Assembly: GCA_030220185.1 (NCBI GenBank)
Contig: JASPKZ010001231.1
Coordinates: 124,001-188,000, forward strand
Direction of reading: 5' to 3'
Origin: Diploptera punctata
Taxonomy: Eukaryota; Arthropoda; Insecta; Blattodea; Blaberidae
DNA: 64,000 nt
Shown here one piece after another: positions 34,350-44,621 of this stretch (position 1 is the first letter of the stretch; the number at the start of each line of letters is the position of its first letter). The notes under the pieces are model-generated. The model did no database searches. It was given only the letters and a program-made list of their open reading frames with translations, and was not told the DNA's origin. The position numbers were made by a program, and so were the translations under genes.

Positions 34350-35390
34350 TTCTAAAATAGAAAAATATGTGCCTAAATCAGGATTTGAACCCAATGTCTC
34401 TGGTTCTGTACACCAGTGTTCTACCATCTGAACTATTCATCATTATCTGTGGTCCTACAGCCCTTTTAGTTTAGCCTTGACCTCCTTAAGAATTGCCACC
34501 CAATCCTCTCTTCCAAAGCTCTCTGTCTCCATCTCTTAATTCCTGTCTTCACAAAGTCATCCTGGACATCATTTAACCACCGTAATATGGGTCTTCCAAC
34601 TCTTCCTTTACCACTTGGTTTGGTATCTAATTATATTTTAGGAATTCTATTATTGTCCACCTTGATTATGTGGCCCAGCCATTCCAACCATATGATTCTG
34701 AACTATTAGGCATACAATTTATTCGTTGATTTTTCTCTCTACTAATATGCACCAGGTAGCAGGGAATTTCCTTCCATGAATGCCATCTAGTAAAATCTTA
34801 TTAAGAAGACTTTTAAATGGGAATTAACACCACATTTCAGCCAGTGAAGCTTAAATTTGTTGTTTAATATTAAATTTATCACTTCTCACCAAATGACAAA
34901 TTAAATTTGAAGAGAAAAATGTATGCCTAAATCAGGATTTGAACCCAATACCTCAGGTTCTATACACCATTGCTCTACCATTTGAGCTATTAGGCATCCA
35001 ATTTATTCCTAGAGTTTTCTCTATACTATTATAATTCCTGCATGTCAGGTAGCAGTGAACTTTGTTCCACCAACACCATCTAGCGGCTTCTTAAATAAGA
35101 ATACTTTTAAATGGGAATCAACACCACATTTATAGGCAGTGAAACTTAAATTTGACGAGAAAAATATGCACTTAAATCAGGATTTGAACCCAATCACTAT
35201 GGTTCTGTACACCAGTATAGAGAAAAATCTACAAATAAATTGGATGCCTAATAGTTCAGATGGTAGAGCACTCATGTACAGAGCAGAGAGATTGAATTTT
35301 AAACCTAATTTAGGCATATATTTTTTTCTACAAATTTAATTTGTCATTCAATGAGAAGTGATAAATTTAATATTAAACAACATGAACTGT
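34350..35390. repeat. Tandem and inverted SINE units upstream of psq exon 3
   Basis: A unit made of a minus-strand tRNA-like head (aggatttgaacccaat, then ctctaccat-tgagctatt) plus a body ending aacaccacattt-cagtgaa recurs in direct order at about 34355, 34905 and 35150 (the last cut short). A plus-strand copy (about 35225-35390) then faces it. The first unit is interrupted by a LINE fragment (34438-34696). The period is about 250-280 bp once that insert is removed. The array ends about 90 bp before psq exon 3. Confidence 0.65.
34438..34696 (-). mobile_element. Short LINE 3' fragment with 11-bp TSD
   Basis: Flanked by tctgaactatt at 34427-34437 and 34697-34707. The minus strand encodes a LINE pol tail (EMETESFGREDWVAILKEVK) and ends with a TGA/ATG-rich 3' end. 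It is inserted in a SINE head of the array. Confidence 0.78.
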
Positions 35391-35482
35391 ATTTCTTCAG
35401 CATTATAAGTTTGATTTGTTGCTAGTGTTTCTTATACTTGCTTGAATTTCAGTGAAACTAAAGTATTATTATTTTATTTCAG

Positions 35483-35835
35483 ACATGAATGCTGCTGCAG
35501 CATTAGCTCTGCAGAATGTGATGTGTGTATTATCACCAAATGACAGAAATAAATGGAAAGAAGGCAGTGGTACACCTACAAGGATTCGTCGATCTGAAGC
35601 AGAACTCACCAAGGCAGCTGAATGTGTCCAAAAGGGCATGACTTTTCAAAATGTCTCTGACATCTTCAATATCCCTATTTCGACTATTCGATTCTACATG
35701 GCAAGAAGAGGCATACTACCACAGCGACGCAGGGGTCGGACTGCAAGTACACAACAACCAAATTCTGGTTCATCTCAATATATGATGATGCATTACAAAC
35801 TGGATGATATTAACAAAAAACAGTCTACACCGTGA
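35483..35835 (+). CDS. Alternative 3' exon 3 encoding a psq helix-turn-helix domain
   Basis: The acceptor is tattattttatttcag (35467-35482). The frame enters after the first base of a codon, as in the other two psq exons, and stays open to TGA at 35833-35835, about 117 residues. The first part is Ala-rich (MNAAAALALQNVM). The psq domain spans 35593-35712 (SEAELTKAAECVQKGMTFQN and FNIPISTIRFYMARRG). A strongly basic tail (LPQRRRGR) could serve as a nuclear localisation signal. The final codons overlap accGTGAGT (35830-35838), a good splice-donor match, so the exon could also be internal with a donor at 35832. The domain call is firm; membership of the same gene as the exons at 895 and 26835 is inferred from strand, domain and phase. 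Confidence 0.84.
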
Positions 35836-35839
35836 GTGA

Positions 35840-36215
35840 AATCTCTCATTTAAAGTACCCACTTTGCTATTGCATGGTAAACATGACAGTATTTTAATTA
35901 TTATGACGTACATTAGTCTCACGTGATGCTGGAGTTTATTTCCATGTTTCTTTTAACGTGGAAGATAATGATTAATTGAAATATTAGCTTTAACAATGTT
36001 GTAAGTTTTAAAATAATTGCAATTGTAAAATTGTGTTTTTCACAAAGTAAACAATTTTATTATTTTACAATTGAATGAGTCTCATTAACCTGATCTGGTA
36101 AATTTTAATACTTTATGATTTTTACTATGTTTACTTAAGGTGATGATTAGTTGATTAAATTTTAATATTAGTTTGTAATCTATCAGAACTCATTATGATC
36201 CAAACGCCATGCTAC
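35840..36215. other. AT-rich DNA downstream of psq exon 3
   Basis: Possible 3' UTR or intron. Repeated short stretches of ttacaattg type (36018, 36063) occur. No other feature is supportable. Confidence 0.35.
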
Positions 36216-36231
36216 ATATCTAACACTTCAA

Positions 36232-36536
36232 AAACTTCAAGCGTGACAGGCCTAGAAGGCCCTTGGCCTACCATCAGGCTGCTGACCTCACATCCACATG
36301 TGTTAATCACAGAGGTAGATGATCATCAAGCCAGTGTAGGGGTGACATGTGGTCAGAATGTCGCATCCCCAGCTGGTATAGCTGGTCTTCTCAACCTGGA
36401 ATCGCTACTTATTGTAGCTACCCAAATGCCTCATGATGCCCTGAAATTCCATGAAAAAATGTCTTCCCCCATGAGGACTCGAACCAGCTCTGCACCAAGG
36501 TTTCTTGCCTTAACCATTCAGCTACGGTGCAGGACT
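36232..36536 (-). repeat. tRNA-derived SINE with 14-bp TSD
   Basis: Flanked by atctaacacttcaa (36218-36231) and atctagcacttcaa (36537-36550). On the minus strand it opens with a tRNA-like head (cctgcaccgtagctgaatgg, then gagctggttcgagtcctcat) and continues through a body of about 220 bp shared with 28815-28990. Confidence 0.8.
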
Positions 36537-36614
36537 ATCTAGCACTTCAACAATACATTATTCCTTATGTCAAAACACTTAGCTAATATTCCTGAACAAT
36601 ATGTAAAAGTTTAT

Positions 36615-36787
36615 ATTTGAAGAGAAAAATATACACTCAGACTGGAGTTTAAACCTAGGACCTGTCACTTTCTACGCGAATGCTCTACCGACTGAGCTAC
36701 CTGAACACTCCAATCTAAATGCAAATTTTTCTCTTATATACCTGTTAATTCCAAGTGCCAAATGCTATGAACCATTGCTCGATCAAG
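36615..36787 (-). repeat. tRNA-derived SINE split by a PLE dimer
   Basis: The minus-strand tRNA-like head (ctcagactggagtttaaacc, then ctctaccgactgagctacct) belongs to the family at 26219. Its body continues after the PLE insertion, at 38053-38100 (attaagaagacctttattgg). Confidence 0.65.
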
Positions 36788-36807
36788 TAAATGGCAGTTT
36801 GTTTATT

Positions 36808-38039
36808 TTTTATCATTTCACTCACCTCATACTTCATAATTTATAGCAGACCCAGGGTTTCTTCACGTAATTCGTGACATTGTCAATGCTGCGTCATGTT
36901 CACAACTGACGTCCAACGGCTTTCTATCCTGCAGACTGACCTCCGCGCCATCTGGTGGCCGACCGAAGAATTTCCAAATCAGGCCTCTTTCTTTATAACC
37001 GGGTATTTCAAAATTCATAGTTGTATTTTCATTCTTGCATATGTAAATTTTTTCCCAAATTGTGAGTTCCTTCGGTTTTTCCAATTGTTTAAGTAATTTT
37101 GTTTTGGTTTCTATTCTATGTTTTTCTGACCAGGCATGTGCAGCTATTGCAGATTTTTCGGTTTCTCCATTTTTAACATTTCTGAGGTGTTCTTTTAATC
37201 TTGTATTTAGATTCCTTTTTGTTTTTCCTATGTATATCTTTTCACAATCTTTACAATTAATTTGATAAATTCCCGATTTTTTGCAGTCTTCAATTTTTTC
37301 ATTTTTGTTGGTTTTTATTAAATTACCTAAGCTGTAATCATTTATGTAATATAGGCAAAAAATTCAAGAAGTTCACATACCATCCTTTCGTATTTGACAA
37401 GTTTCAAAAAATTTTCAACAAATTCAACATTAAATTAGCACCGAAAAATGATTACAGCTTAGGTAATTTAATAAAAACCAACAAAAATGAAAAAATTGAA
37501 GACTGCAAAAAATCGGGAATTTATCAAATTAATTGTAAAGATTGTGAAAAGATATACATAGGAAAAACAAAAAGGAATCTAAATACAAGATTAAAAGAAC
37601 ACCTCAGAAATGTTAAAAATGGAGAAACCGAAAAATCTGCAATAGCTGCACATGCCTGGTCAGAAAAACATAGAATAGAAACCAAAACAAAATTACTTAA
37701 ACAATTGGAAAAAACCGAAGGAACTCACAATTTGGGAAAAAATTTACATATGCAAGAATGAAAATACAACTATGAATTTTGAAATACCCGGTTATAAGAA
37801 AGAGGCCTGATTTGGAAATTCTTCGGTCGGCCACCAGATGGCGCGGAGGTCAGTCTGCAGGATAGAAAGCCGTTGGACGTCAGTTGTGAACATGACGCAG
37901 CATTGACAATGTCACGAATTACGTGAAGAAACCCTGGGTCTGCTCTAAATTATGAAGTATGAGGGGGAGTGAAATGATAAAAAATAAACAATATTTAAAG
38001 AAACTCATAGGTTTTATTTCCTATCTAAATAAAACTTAA
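36808..38039. mobile_element. Head-to-head Penelope-like inverted dimer 2
   Basis: The minus-strand GIY-YIG arm runs about 36808-37350 and the plus-strand arm about 37350-37975, followed by a lead of about 60 bp (gaaactcataggttttattt). It is flanked by taaatggcagttt (36788-36800 and 38040-38052); seven further matching bases may belong to the element itself. The arms are close copies of those at 23941-25542. Each carries the YIGKTKRNLNTRLKEHLRNV block, and the plus arm also KSGIYQINCKDC. Frameshifts and A-run changes break both. No RT. Confidence 0.8.
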
Positions 38040-38190
38040 TAAATGGCAGTTTGTTTATTAAGAAGACCTTTATTGGAAATTTTACATTACATTATAAAGC
38101 AAGTACGGCCTCTGAGGGGTGTGTGTTTAAGTGAATATAGTGATTTAACATGTTTATAAGTGTAAGTGCATATCAGGTAGGAGGTAATAA

Positions 38191-38676
38191 TTTTGTTTAT
38201 TTTTAATTATTTCACTCACCTCATACTTCATAATGCATAGCAGACCCTGGGTTTCTTCGCGTAATTACGACATAGGTGACACATTGTCATGGCTGCGTCA
38301 CGAGTTCACAAACTGAGACGATCCAACGGCCTTCTATCCTGCAGACTGACCTCCGCGCCATCTGGTGGCCGACCGAAGAATTTCCAAATCAGTCCTCTTT
38401 CTTTATAACCGGGTATTTCAAAATTCATAGTTATAAAGAAAGAGGACTGATTTGGAAATTCTTCGGTCGGCCACCAGATGGCGCGGAGGTCAGTCTGCAG
38501 GATAGAAGGCCGTTGGACGTCAGTTGTGAACGTGACGCAGCATTGACAATGTCACAAATTACGCGAAGAAACCCAGGGTCTGCTATGCATTATGAAGTAT
38601 GAGGTGAGTGAAATAATTAAAAATAAACAATATTAAAGAACCTCATAGTGTTATTTCCTATCTACATAACTTAATA
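38191..38676. mobile_element. Penelope-like inverted dimer 3, minimal
   Basis: A 486-bp unit flanked by the 12-bp repeat aggaggtaataa (38179-38190, 38677-38688). It contains only the last ~200 bp of the PLE on each arm, meeting near 38427, plus the 3' lead (cctcatagtgttatttccta). It shows that even this short palindrome is a complete inserted unit. The open frame across it is just both strands of the palindrome read through. Confidence 0.8.
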
Positions 38677-38689
38677 AGGAGGTAATAAA

Positions 38690-38945
38690 CTTGATTTTTA
38701 TTGTGCAGTGCATTTACTATTGAATTCCAATAATATTTTTTTTGTTTAATATATAGTTAGTCCAAATAGTTAATTTTAATTTTTTTCTTATAAATAGTTT
38801 GAATTCTAACATTTAATTAGATAGTTCAACTAGTTCATTTTAATTTTTTCTTATTAATTTTTATTATAACTAGTTCTTTCATAGCCTATATTTAATTTTT
38901 AGTAGTAATTAATATTTTAATTTGTTTGTTTATATACCTGTAATT
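38690..38945. other. AT-rich DNA with worn internal repeats
   Basis: The string tagtt-aattttaatttttt recurs three times (about 38758-38880). No gene. Confidence 0.35.
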
Positions 38946-39050
38946 TCTCTTGACGTTAGCTGACCAATAGAAATGTTGTATTCAGATTCTCACTAAACTT
39001 ATATACTCAGTACTAGCTGAACTTGACAGCTGCTGACCAATAGGGAAGCA

Positions 39051-40316
39051 GCATGCCAGGGGAGGCCACTACCATCAACCCTGGAGGCTCTAAAGCCTCA
39101 AACTCGACATCAGACCCTAAATCCAAAACCACAAATCCTAAATCCAAACCATAGAGATCACTACTCATACCCATCACCCTTGATGACTCCATCTGACTTT
39201 ACAAATCCAATAGGCTATGTTTCCTGACTTCTGGATTTCAAAAACAAGATACAGCTCACATCAGAACACTCATGAAAGCAGACACTAAATTCCATGACAT
39301 CAAACTAGAGCAGGAGCAATGACCAACCTCAGACTATACCACTTTGGGAATACTGAACTAATGACATTGACCTTGCCAAACTATCTACAAATGCTGATGT
39401 TCTAACTGGAGATGATATGGACGATGCCCAAAACTCCATTACACCAGACCCAAGCTCCGAGCCAGAAGAAATTGATAGTCAGGATAATGAATGGAAAACT
39501 CAAAAATCAAGGAACAAGAAAACAAACAAAGACAAAAAAAGAATCAGCGAAAAATGCTGGCAATATCCAGAGTAAAGAAACCAATGAGAAAAAGGATACC
39601 ATAGAAGAACGACAAGGAGCTGGTGAGAACATGGTAAAATCCATCAACATGAAGTTAAACAAGGAAACCCAATTCATATGAACGCAACCTTAAACAGATA
39701 TAATGTACAACTGCTAATCAGACAATACTTTTCCTCTGGAACCAAGATCACAAAACTAGTTTTTTGAATCTAAAGACCTGGCTATCAACTTCATAAAACA
39801 CCCAACATGTTCGGCGAGAACGCCTCATACCAATTGTCAAGCCTGTCACATAAGACCCAAACAGCTGTCAGTGTAACCCAAGATTGGAATGCCGTGATCA
39901 GAGGGGTTGACACTGACATCGACATAAAAGACTTTAAGAAGGAACTACAAGACCATGATATTAAATTTAGAAAGCTGACACGAATCATTACAGCCAATGG
40001 AGACAAAACCCATATGATCAGGATCTTCTTTGAGAATGAAGAATCCACAAAGAAAGCTATCTTTAATGGCATTGGGCCTACGATTCAGGGTCGAACATCC
40101 CAGACTGGAAGTGAGGCATATTCCGTGCAGAAGATGTGTGCAATATGGCCATGTAGTCAGCTCTGGCAAAAATAGTGCGTGTGAACGCAAGCCTGGCTCT
40201 TGCACCCATGCCCCTAGGGAGAAAGTGCTATTTTGCACAACCTGTGGAGAGACCAATCACTCTACACGAGTCAAGTACGTTGTATCCCAGATCAGAACAA
40301 CCTCCAGAATCAGATA
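39051..40316 (+). pseudogene. LINE ORF1 (Gag-like, CCHC zinc knuckles), broken
   Basis: Starts MPGEATTINPGGSKASNS. A central stretch (39807-40100) reads TAVSVTQDWNAVIRGVDTDI and THMIRIFFENEESTKKAIFN, the RNA-binding pre-knuckle region of Jockey-type Gags. After a shift come CRRCVQYGH (about 40122) and CTTCGETNHSTRVKYV (about 40236); the first knuckle keeps C-x2-C and H, the second has lost its last Cys. Several frameshifts. The protein would package the LINE RNA in the cytoplasm. Confidence 0.72.
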
Positions 40317-40389
40317 GACCCAGATAGACCATCAAATTGCTCCCTAGACCCAGCCTAGTGGAAGATTTTCTGATGATGAGTCAGAACGT

Positions 40390-40611
40390 TTGGAAAAAAA
40401 AAACACTTTGAATACTGAAGAGACCACACAAAGCACTTCACCTACAGGACCAGCCTCTGACGATCTCAAGAAAAGGATTGAGAGAGTCATGGAGGTCACG
40501 GTCCGTAAGCTCGAGAGCTACATTGATGCCAGAGTCAACACCATAACAGACCAAGTCATTAAATTCACAATGACACTGGATCAGGTAGGAGTACTACAAC
40601 AACCAACTTGA
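40390..40611 (+). pseudogene. LINE ORF1 C-terminal piece
   Basis: An open frame of 73 codons downstream of the knuckles, rich in Lys/Glu/Thr with a weak coiled-coil-like run (DDLKKRIERVMEVTVRKLES). Probably the tail of ORF1, separated from it by a frameshift. Confidence 0.4.
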
Positions 40612-40829
40612 CATGACTCCTAATATGGACAACATGGCCAGAGCCCTTTGGAAAAAGAGAGTAAAAGTGCTCCCATTGAGAAGAAACCAGGTAGAAATCC
40701 TAATTAACGACATGACTGACAACTTAGACAAGATTTAAGAAACATTCTCAAAGCAAACGACGACAATAACATAACTACACCAATAGATGAACCAGCACAA
40801 CCTCCAGACAATAATATATAATCACGATG

Positions 40830-43800
40830 AGCAAGAGATTAGCATTGTACATTTAAACATACGTGAACACAGAACTCGATGCACTCCTTAATGAAACACA
40901 GCCTCATGTAATCACATTAAATGAAACATTTCTAAAGCCAAAAGATAAATTAACATATTTCAACTGTCACATAATTAGAAAATACAGAATAAACAGAAAC
41001 AATGGTGGAGTGGCTATCCTCTATCTTAAAACCCTGCCAGCAAATTAAGTCCGACTGCCAAATTGGTTTGAACAGTATGAAGCCTTGACTCTAGGTAAAG
41101 ATTCACATATCCAATTGGTCTATCCAAATAAGTACTATCTACACTCCATCTGATGATAACCTTCTGCAAGACCTTATAAAATACCTGTTTTCCTTTCATA
41201 AATCAATCCTACTTGCAGATCTAAATGCTCATCACCATTATTTTGGAGATTGCCCTTCATGTAAGAATTGAAAGGGAAAGGATCTGGTCAATCTGTCGAA
41301 CTTCACTCATGTCACACTCCCAGGGCCAACGAGATACCCTACCACCAATCTCCAGACATTCACAGCTCCAGATAAAATCCTAACCACTATGCCTATTTAC
41401 CATAGAATTAAAGATATTAAAATTCACGACTCTTCTAATACTGATCATGCCCCAGTACAAGTCATTCTGTTAACATCACGTGGGAAACCCACAGCCGAAA
41501 TTAGTGTGAAACTGGTGCCCAGCTTCGATAATGCACATTGGACAGGGTTTCATGAAACCCTGGACAATGCATTGCCAGAGACGAACCTTATACATGCTAA
41601 TGATATAGACACGGACAATGCTCATCTCTTGAAAGCCATAAAAAAGGCACAATATGCAGCTATACCCTTTAGGCAAATTAAAATTAATAACATTAAACAC
41701 CATAGGCCTTTACCAGCCTATGTCTTGGACATTATCAAAATTAAAAGAACAACCCATTGATTATATATTAAAACTAAAACTGACGATGACTAACGACTCC
41801 ACAGGAAAGTACAAGAAGACATCAAAGCGGTTATAGCACTCTTTGAAAAACTACTGAACACTTTCAAAGTCTCAGGAAAAACAACCCTAGAAAATTTTGG
41901 CAAAATATCTCCAAATTCTGCGGTAATAAAGTGAACTCAAACCACCCCATTAAGGATGGTACCAATATCATTCTCAATGACGCAGATCAAGTAGAAATTT
42001 TTTTTAATTTACGCCAAGAAATTTATCGAATTCCAAGGAGTCCAAATTTTGACAATGATCTACTCTTAGAAACTGAAAACTTTATCGCGAATCATACTTT
42101 TCTCTATAAACCTTTACAAGAATTACCTCAAAATTTCAACTTCTTTACAGTAGAAGAAACTAAGCTAGCACTCAAAAAATTAAAAGCAACAGCTCCAGGT
42201 CCAGATGGCATTTCTAATGTCATCTGGAAAAAATGTATCAGAAAAAGCCCTTCTTTATATCACAAAATTATTTTCAACTAGTTTCACTTTAGGTTACCAC
42301 CCCAAAGATGGAAAGAGGCCTGTATATTAATGTTCCCGAAAGCTGTCATCTGGGAAAATCTATCAAAAAAAGCCCTTCTCTATGTCACAAAATTATTTTC
42401 AGCTAGTTTCACTTTAGGTTACCTCCTCCAAAGATGGAAAGAGGCCCATATATTAATGTTCCCGAAAGCCAATAAAAACCCTAGTAATATGAATTCTTAT
42501 AGACCTATCAGCTTGACTATCACGATTTCCAAATTACTCGAAAGAATAATAGTAGCAAAATTAATCAACTAATCTTAAATTCCCTGCCCGAAAGTCAAGC
42601 TGGATTCCGTCCAGAAACAGAAGTCACAGATCAGCTTCTAAGAGTATTTACACCCATTGAAAAAGCCTACTATAATAAAGGCTTCACCTCAATTATAGTC
42701 ATCCAAAAAGGTTTTGACACCATGTGGCATGATGGACTTAGACTAAGGGTCGAATCTTTGAACCATTAGACCGTAAAAGGCATTCTCTGCTGAGAAAGTT
42801 TTATCCTAATACGATTTTGCTTACTCAGAAATCTATTCATGCGATAATAATTGTTGAAATTCGTAAGCTACCTGACGAGGTAACTTAAGATCATAACTTA
42901 AGATAGAAACTTATTGTGAGAATCCCGAAGGGAACCGATGTAGTTTGAAACCTTGCCGCTTTATCCAAGATGTCAGACCTTGAAGACTTCAATCATGTTT
43001 TCGGTATATGCGGAGAAGAGGAATTTGATAGAGTCTACCAAAGAATTCAACTGGAAGAACAGGAGAATCGGCGTAATATTGCGCGATGCAGATGTCGTTG
43101 TATACGGTATTATTTGCGAGACGTAAGCATAAATGCGTTCCTCTATAGCAGATGAAAATAACGGAAGTGGTTTTATCGCTGAGAATTCTGGGTAATTTCT
43201 TGCCAATATTACGAAAACGACGACTTTCATGCATGACCAGTTTGTGGGTAGCTAATTCGATCTTTGCACTTGCTCACGGTGAGTCAGCTCACCAGTGATT
43301 GGAAGTAATTTGAGTAGAGACTAATGTATTTGCATACGACCCTAAAACTCACAAGACTCAATTTCCCAATCAAGTTGCTAAGATGGATCTAAAAATTTCT
43401 TAACTAACAGAAAAGCTAGAATCAAAATTAATGATCATCTATTTTCACAAATTGATATGGATGCTGGTGCCCTGCAAGGATTAGTAATTAGCCCTACTCT
43501 GTATAATCTTTACATTCATGACATTCCGCAACCAACTGACAATAGTACTGGCCTTTCCCAGCGGACGATACCTGTTTCTGGATGTCGGCCCCGCGGGTAG
43601 ACATGGCCAGTGGAAAAATGAACCAAATACTATAAAGCTACTTGGAATGGACTAGACAATGGAGAATCACAATAAACACTGATAAAACACAAGCCATGCT
43701 CATCAAATGAAAAAGACGCAAAATGCTAATGCTCTTGCAATACCCAGTAAGAATTGATAACATCCTAATACCATTCAAAAAACAAATTCAATATCTTGGC

Positions 43801-44110
43801 GTAACAATTACAAACAGACTTAGCCTCACTCAACATATTAAAAGCATTTTAACACGAACACAGTCTTTCAGTAAAACACTACACTGTTTCTCAAGAAAAA
43901 AACACAGATCACAAATATAACTCGAATATACTTACTCAACACAGTAATAAAGACCTTGCTGACTTATGCAGCACCCTTATTACTCAAACTCAATAAAACA
44001 AATACAACGATACTAAACACAACATACAGAAACTCTCTCAGAACATGCATGAATCTCAGGAAGTCATTCCCCAGCCAACTCTCCATCACTTAACAAGAAC
44101 TGATCCTCTG
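40830..44110 (+). pseudogene. LINE ORF2 (endonuclease and reverse transcriptase), broken
   Basis: Endonuclease blocks: EISIVHLNI (40840), ELDALLNETQPHVITLNETF (from 40869) and NNGGVAILY (about 41001), then TDHAPVQVILL (41440). RT blocks: LKKLKATAPGPDGISNVIWK (42170), SYRPISLT (42497), SQAGFRPETEV (42594), GALQGLVISPTLYNLYIHDI (43464), a shifted ADD of the FADD motif at about 43563, then IQYLGVTITNRLSLTQHI (43786). About ten shifts or stops. A tandem duplication of about 128 bp (42218-42475) lies inside the finger region. Dead. Confidence 0.78.
42747..43342 (+). mobile_element. Non-autonomous PIF/Harbinger-type element, copy 2
   Basis: A 596-bp element flanked by TAA (42744-42746, 43343-43345), with inverted ends gggtcgaat/atacgaccc extending through a cattagac motif. 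It is inserted in the LINE RT coding region. With the element and one TAA removed, the RT frame reads straight through (GLRLKLTRLNFPIKLL), which proves the boundaries. It keeps an open frame at 42970-43155 (61 residues, MSDLEDFNHVFGICGEEEFD, then an Arg/Cys-rich end) nearly identical to that of copy 1. Confidence 0.85.
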
Positions 44111-44130
44111 ACTGTCCATATCAAATACCT

Positions 44131-44507
44131 CATCATCATCATCATCAACAACAAGGATTAAGCCCAATGGCCTGTTCCGATCTCATTATAGGTCAAATTG
44201 GTCCTTCCATCTCTTCAATGGTCTTCCCAACATTCTTCTCCCTTTTGGTTTATAATTATACATTCTTCTTGGTATGCGCCGTTCATTCATTCATAATACG
44301 TGCTGAAGATAAGCATTTTGATAATATTTTATTCTTTCACAGAGATTAAATATATTAAGTTCTGTTCTTATATCTTCGTTTTTCTTTTTATCGGTCCTTT
44401 GGTATCCTGCTATTGCTCTCAACATCTTCATTTCAGCAACCTCTATTTGTTTACTATTTGCCTTTGTTAATGTCTAGGCTTCACATCGATAGATAAGAGA
44501 TGGTATT
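44131..44507 (-). mobile_element. LINE 3' fragment inserted in the Jockey-like LINE
   Basis: Flanked by aaatacct (44123-44130, 44508-44515). Its minus-strand 3' end is a TGA/ATG microsatellite. Translation gives worn pol C-terminal blocks (KRW-KDQFDL, and SLYRCEAWTLTK near 44470). Confidence 0.65.
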
Positions 44508-44621
44508 AAATACCTAAGCTTAAAATATGGAACAAGAGCCTTGTCACGTCCACAATAAGAAACCTTATTCATAATGCCCCTCCAAATATGACAGTAACCC
44601 AACTTAAGAGATCTATAAACA

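Noticed and set aside
38276..38602. 108-codon open frame
   Set aside because: It runs through both strands of a palindromic PLE unit and encodes no domain as a whole.
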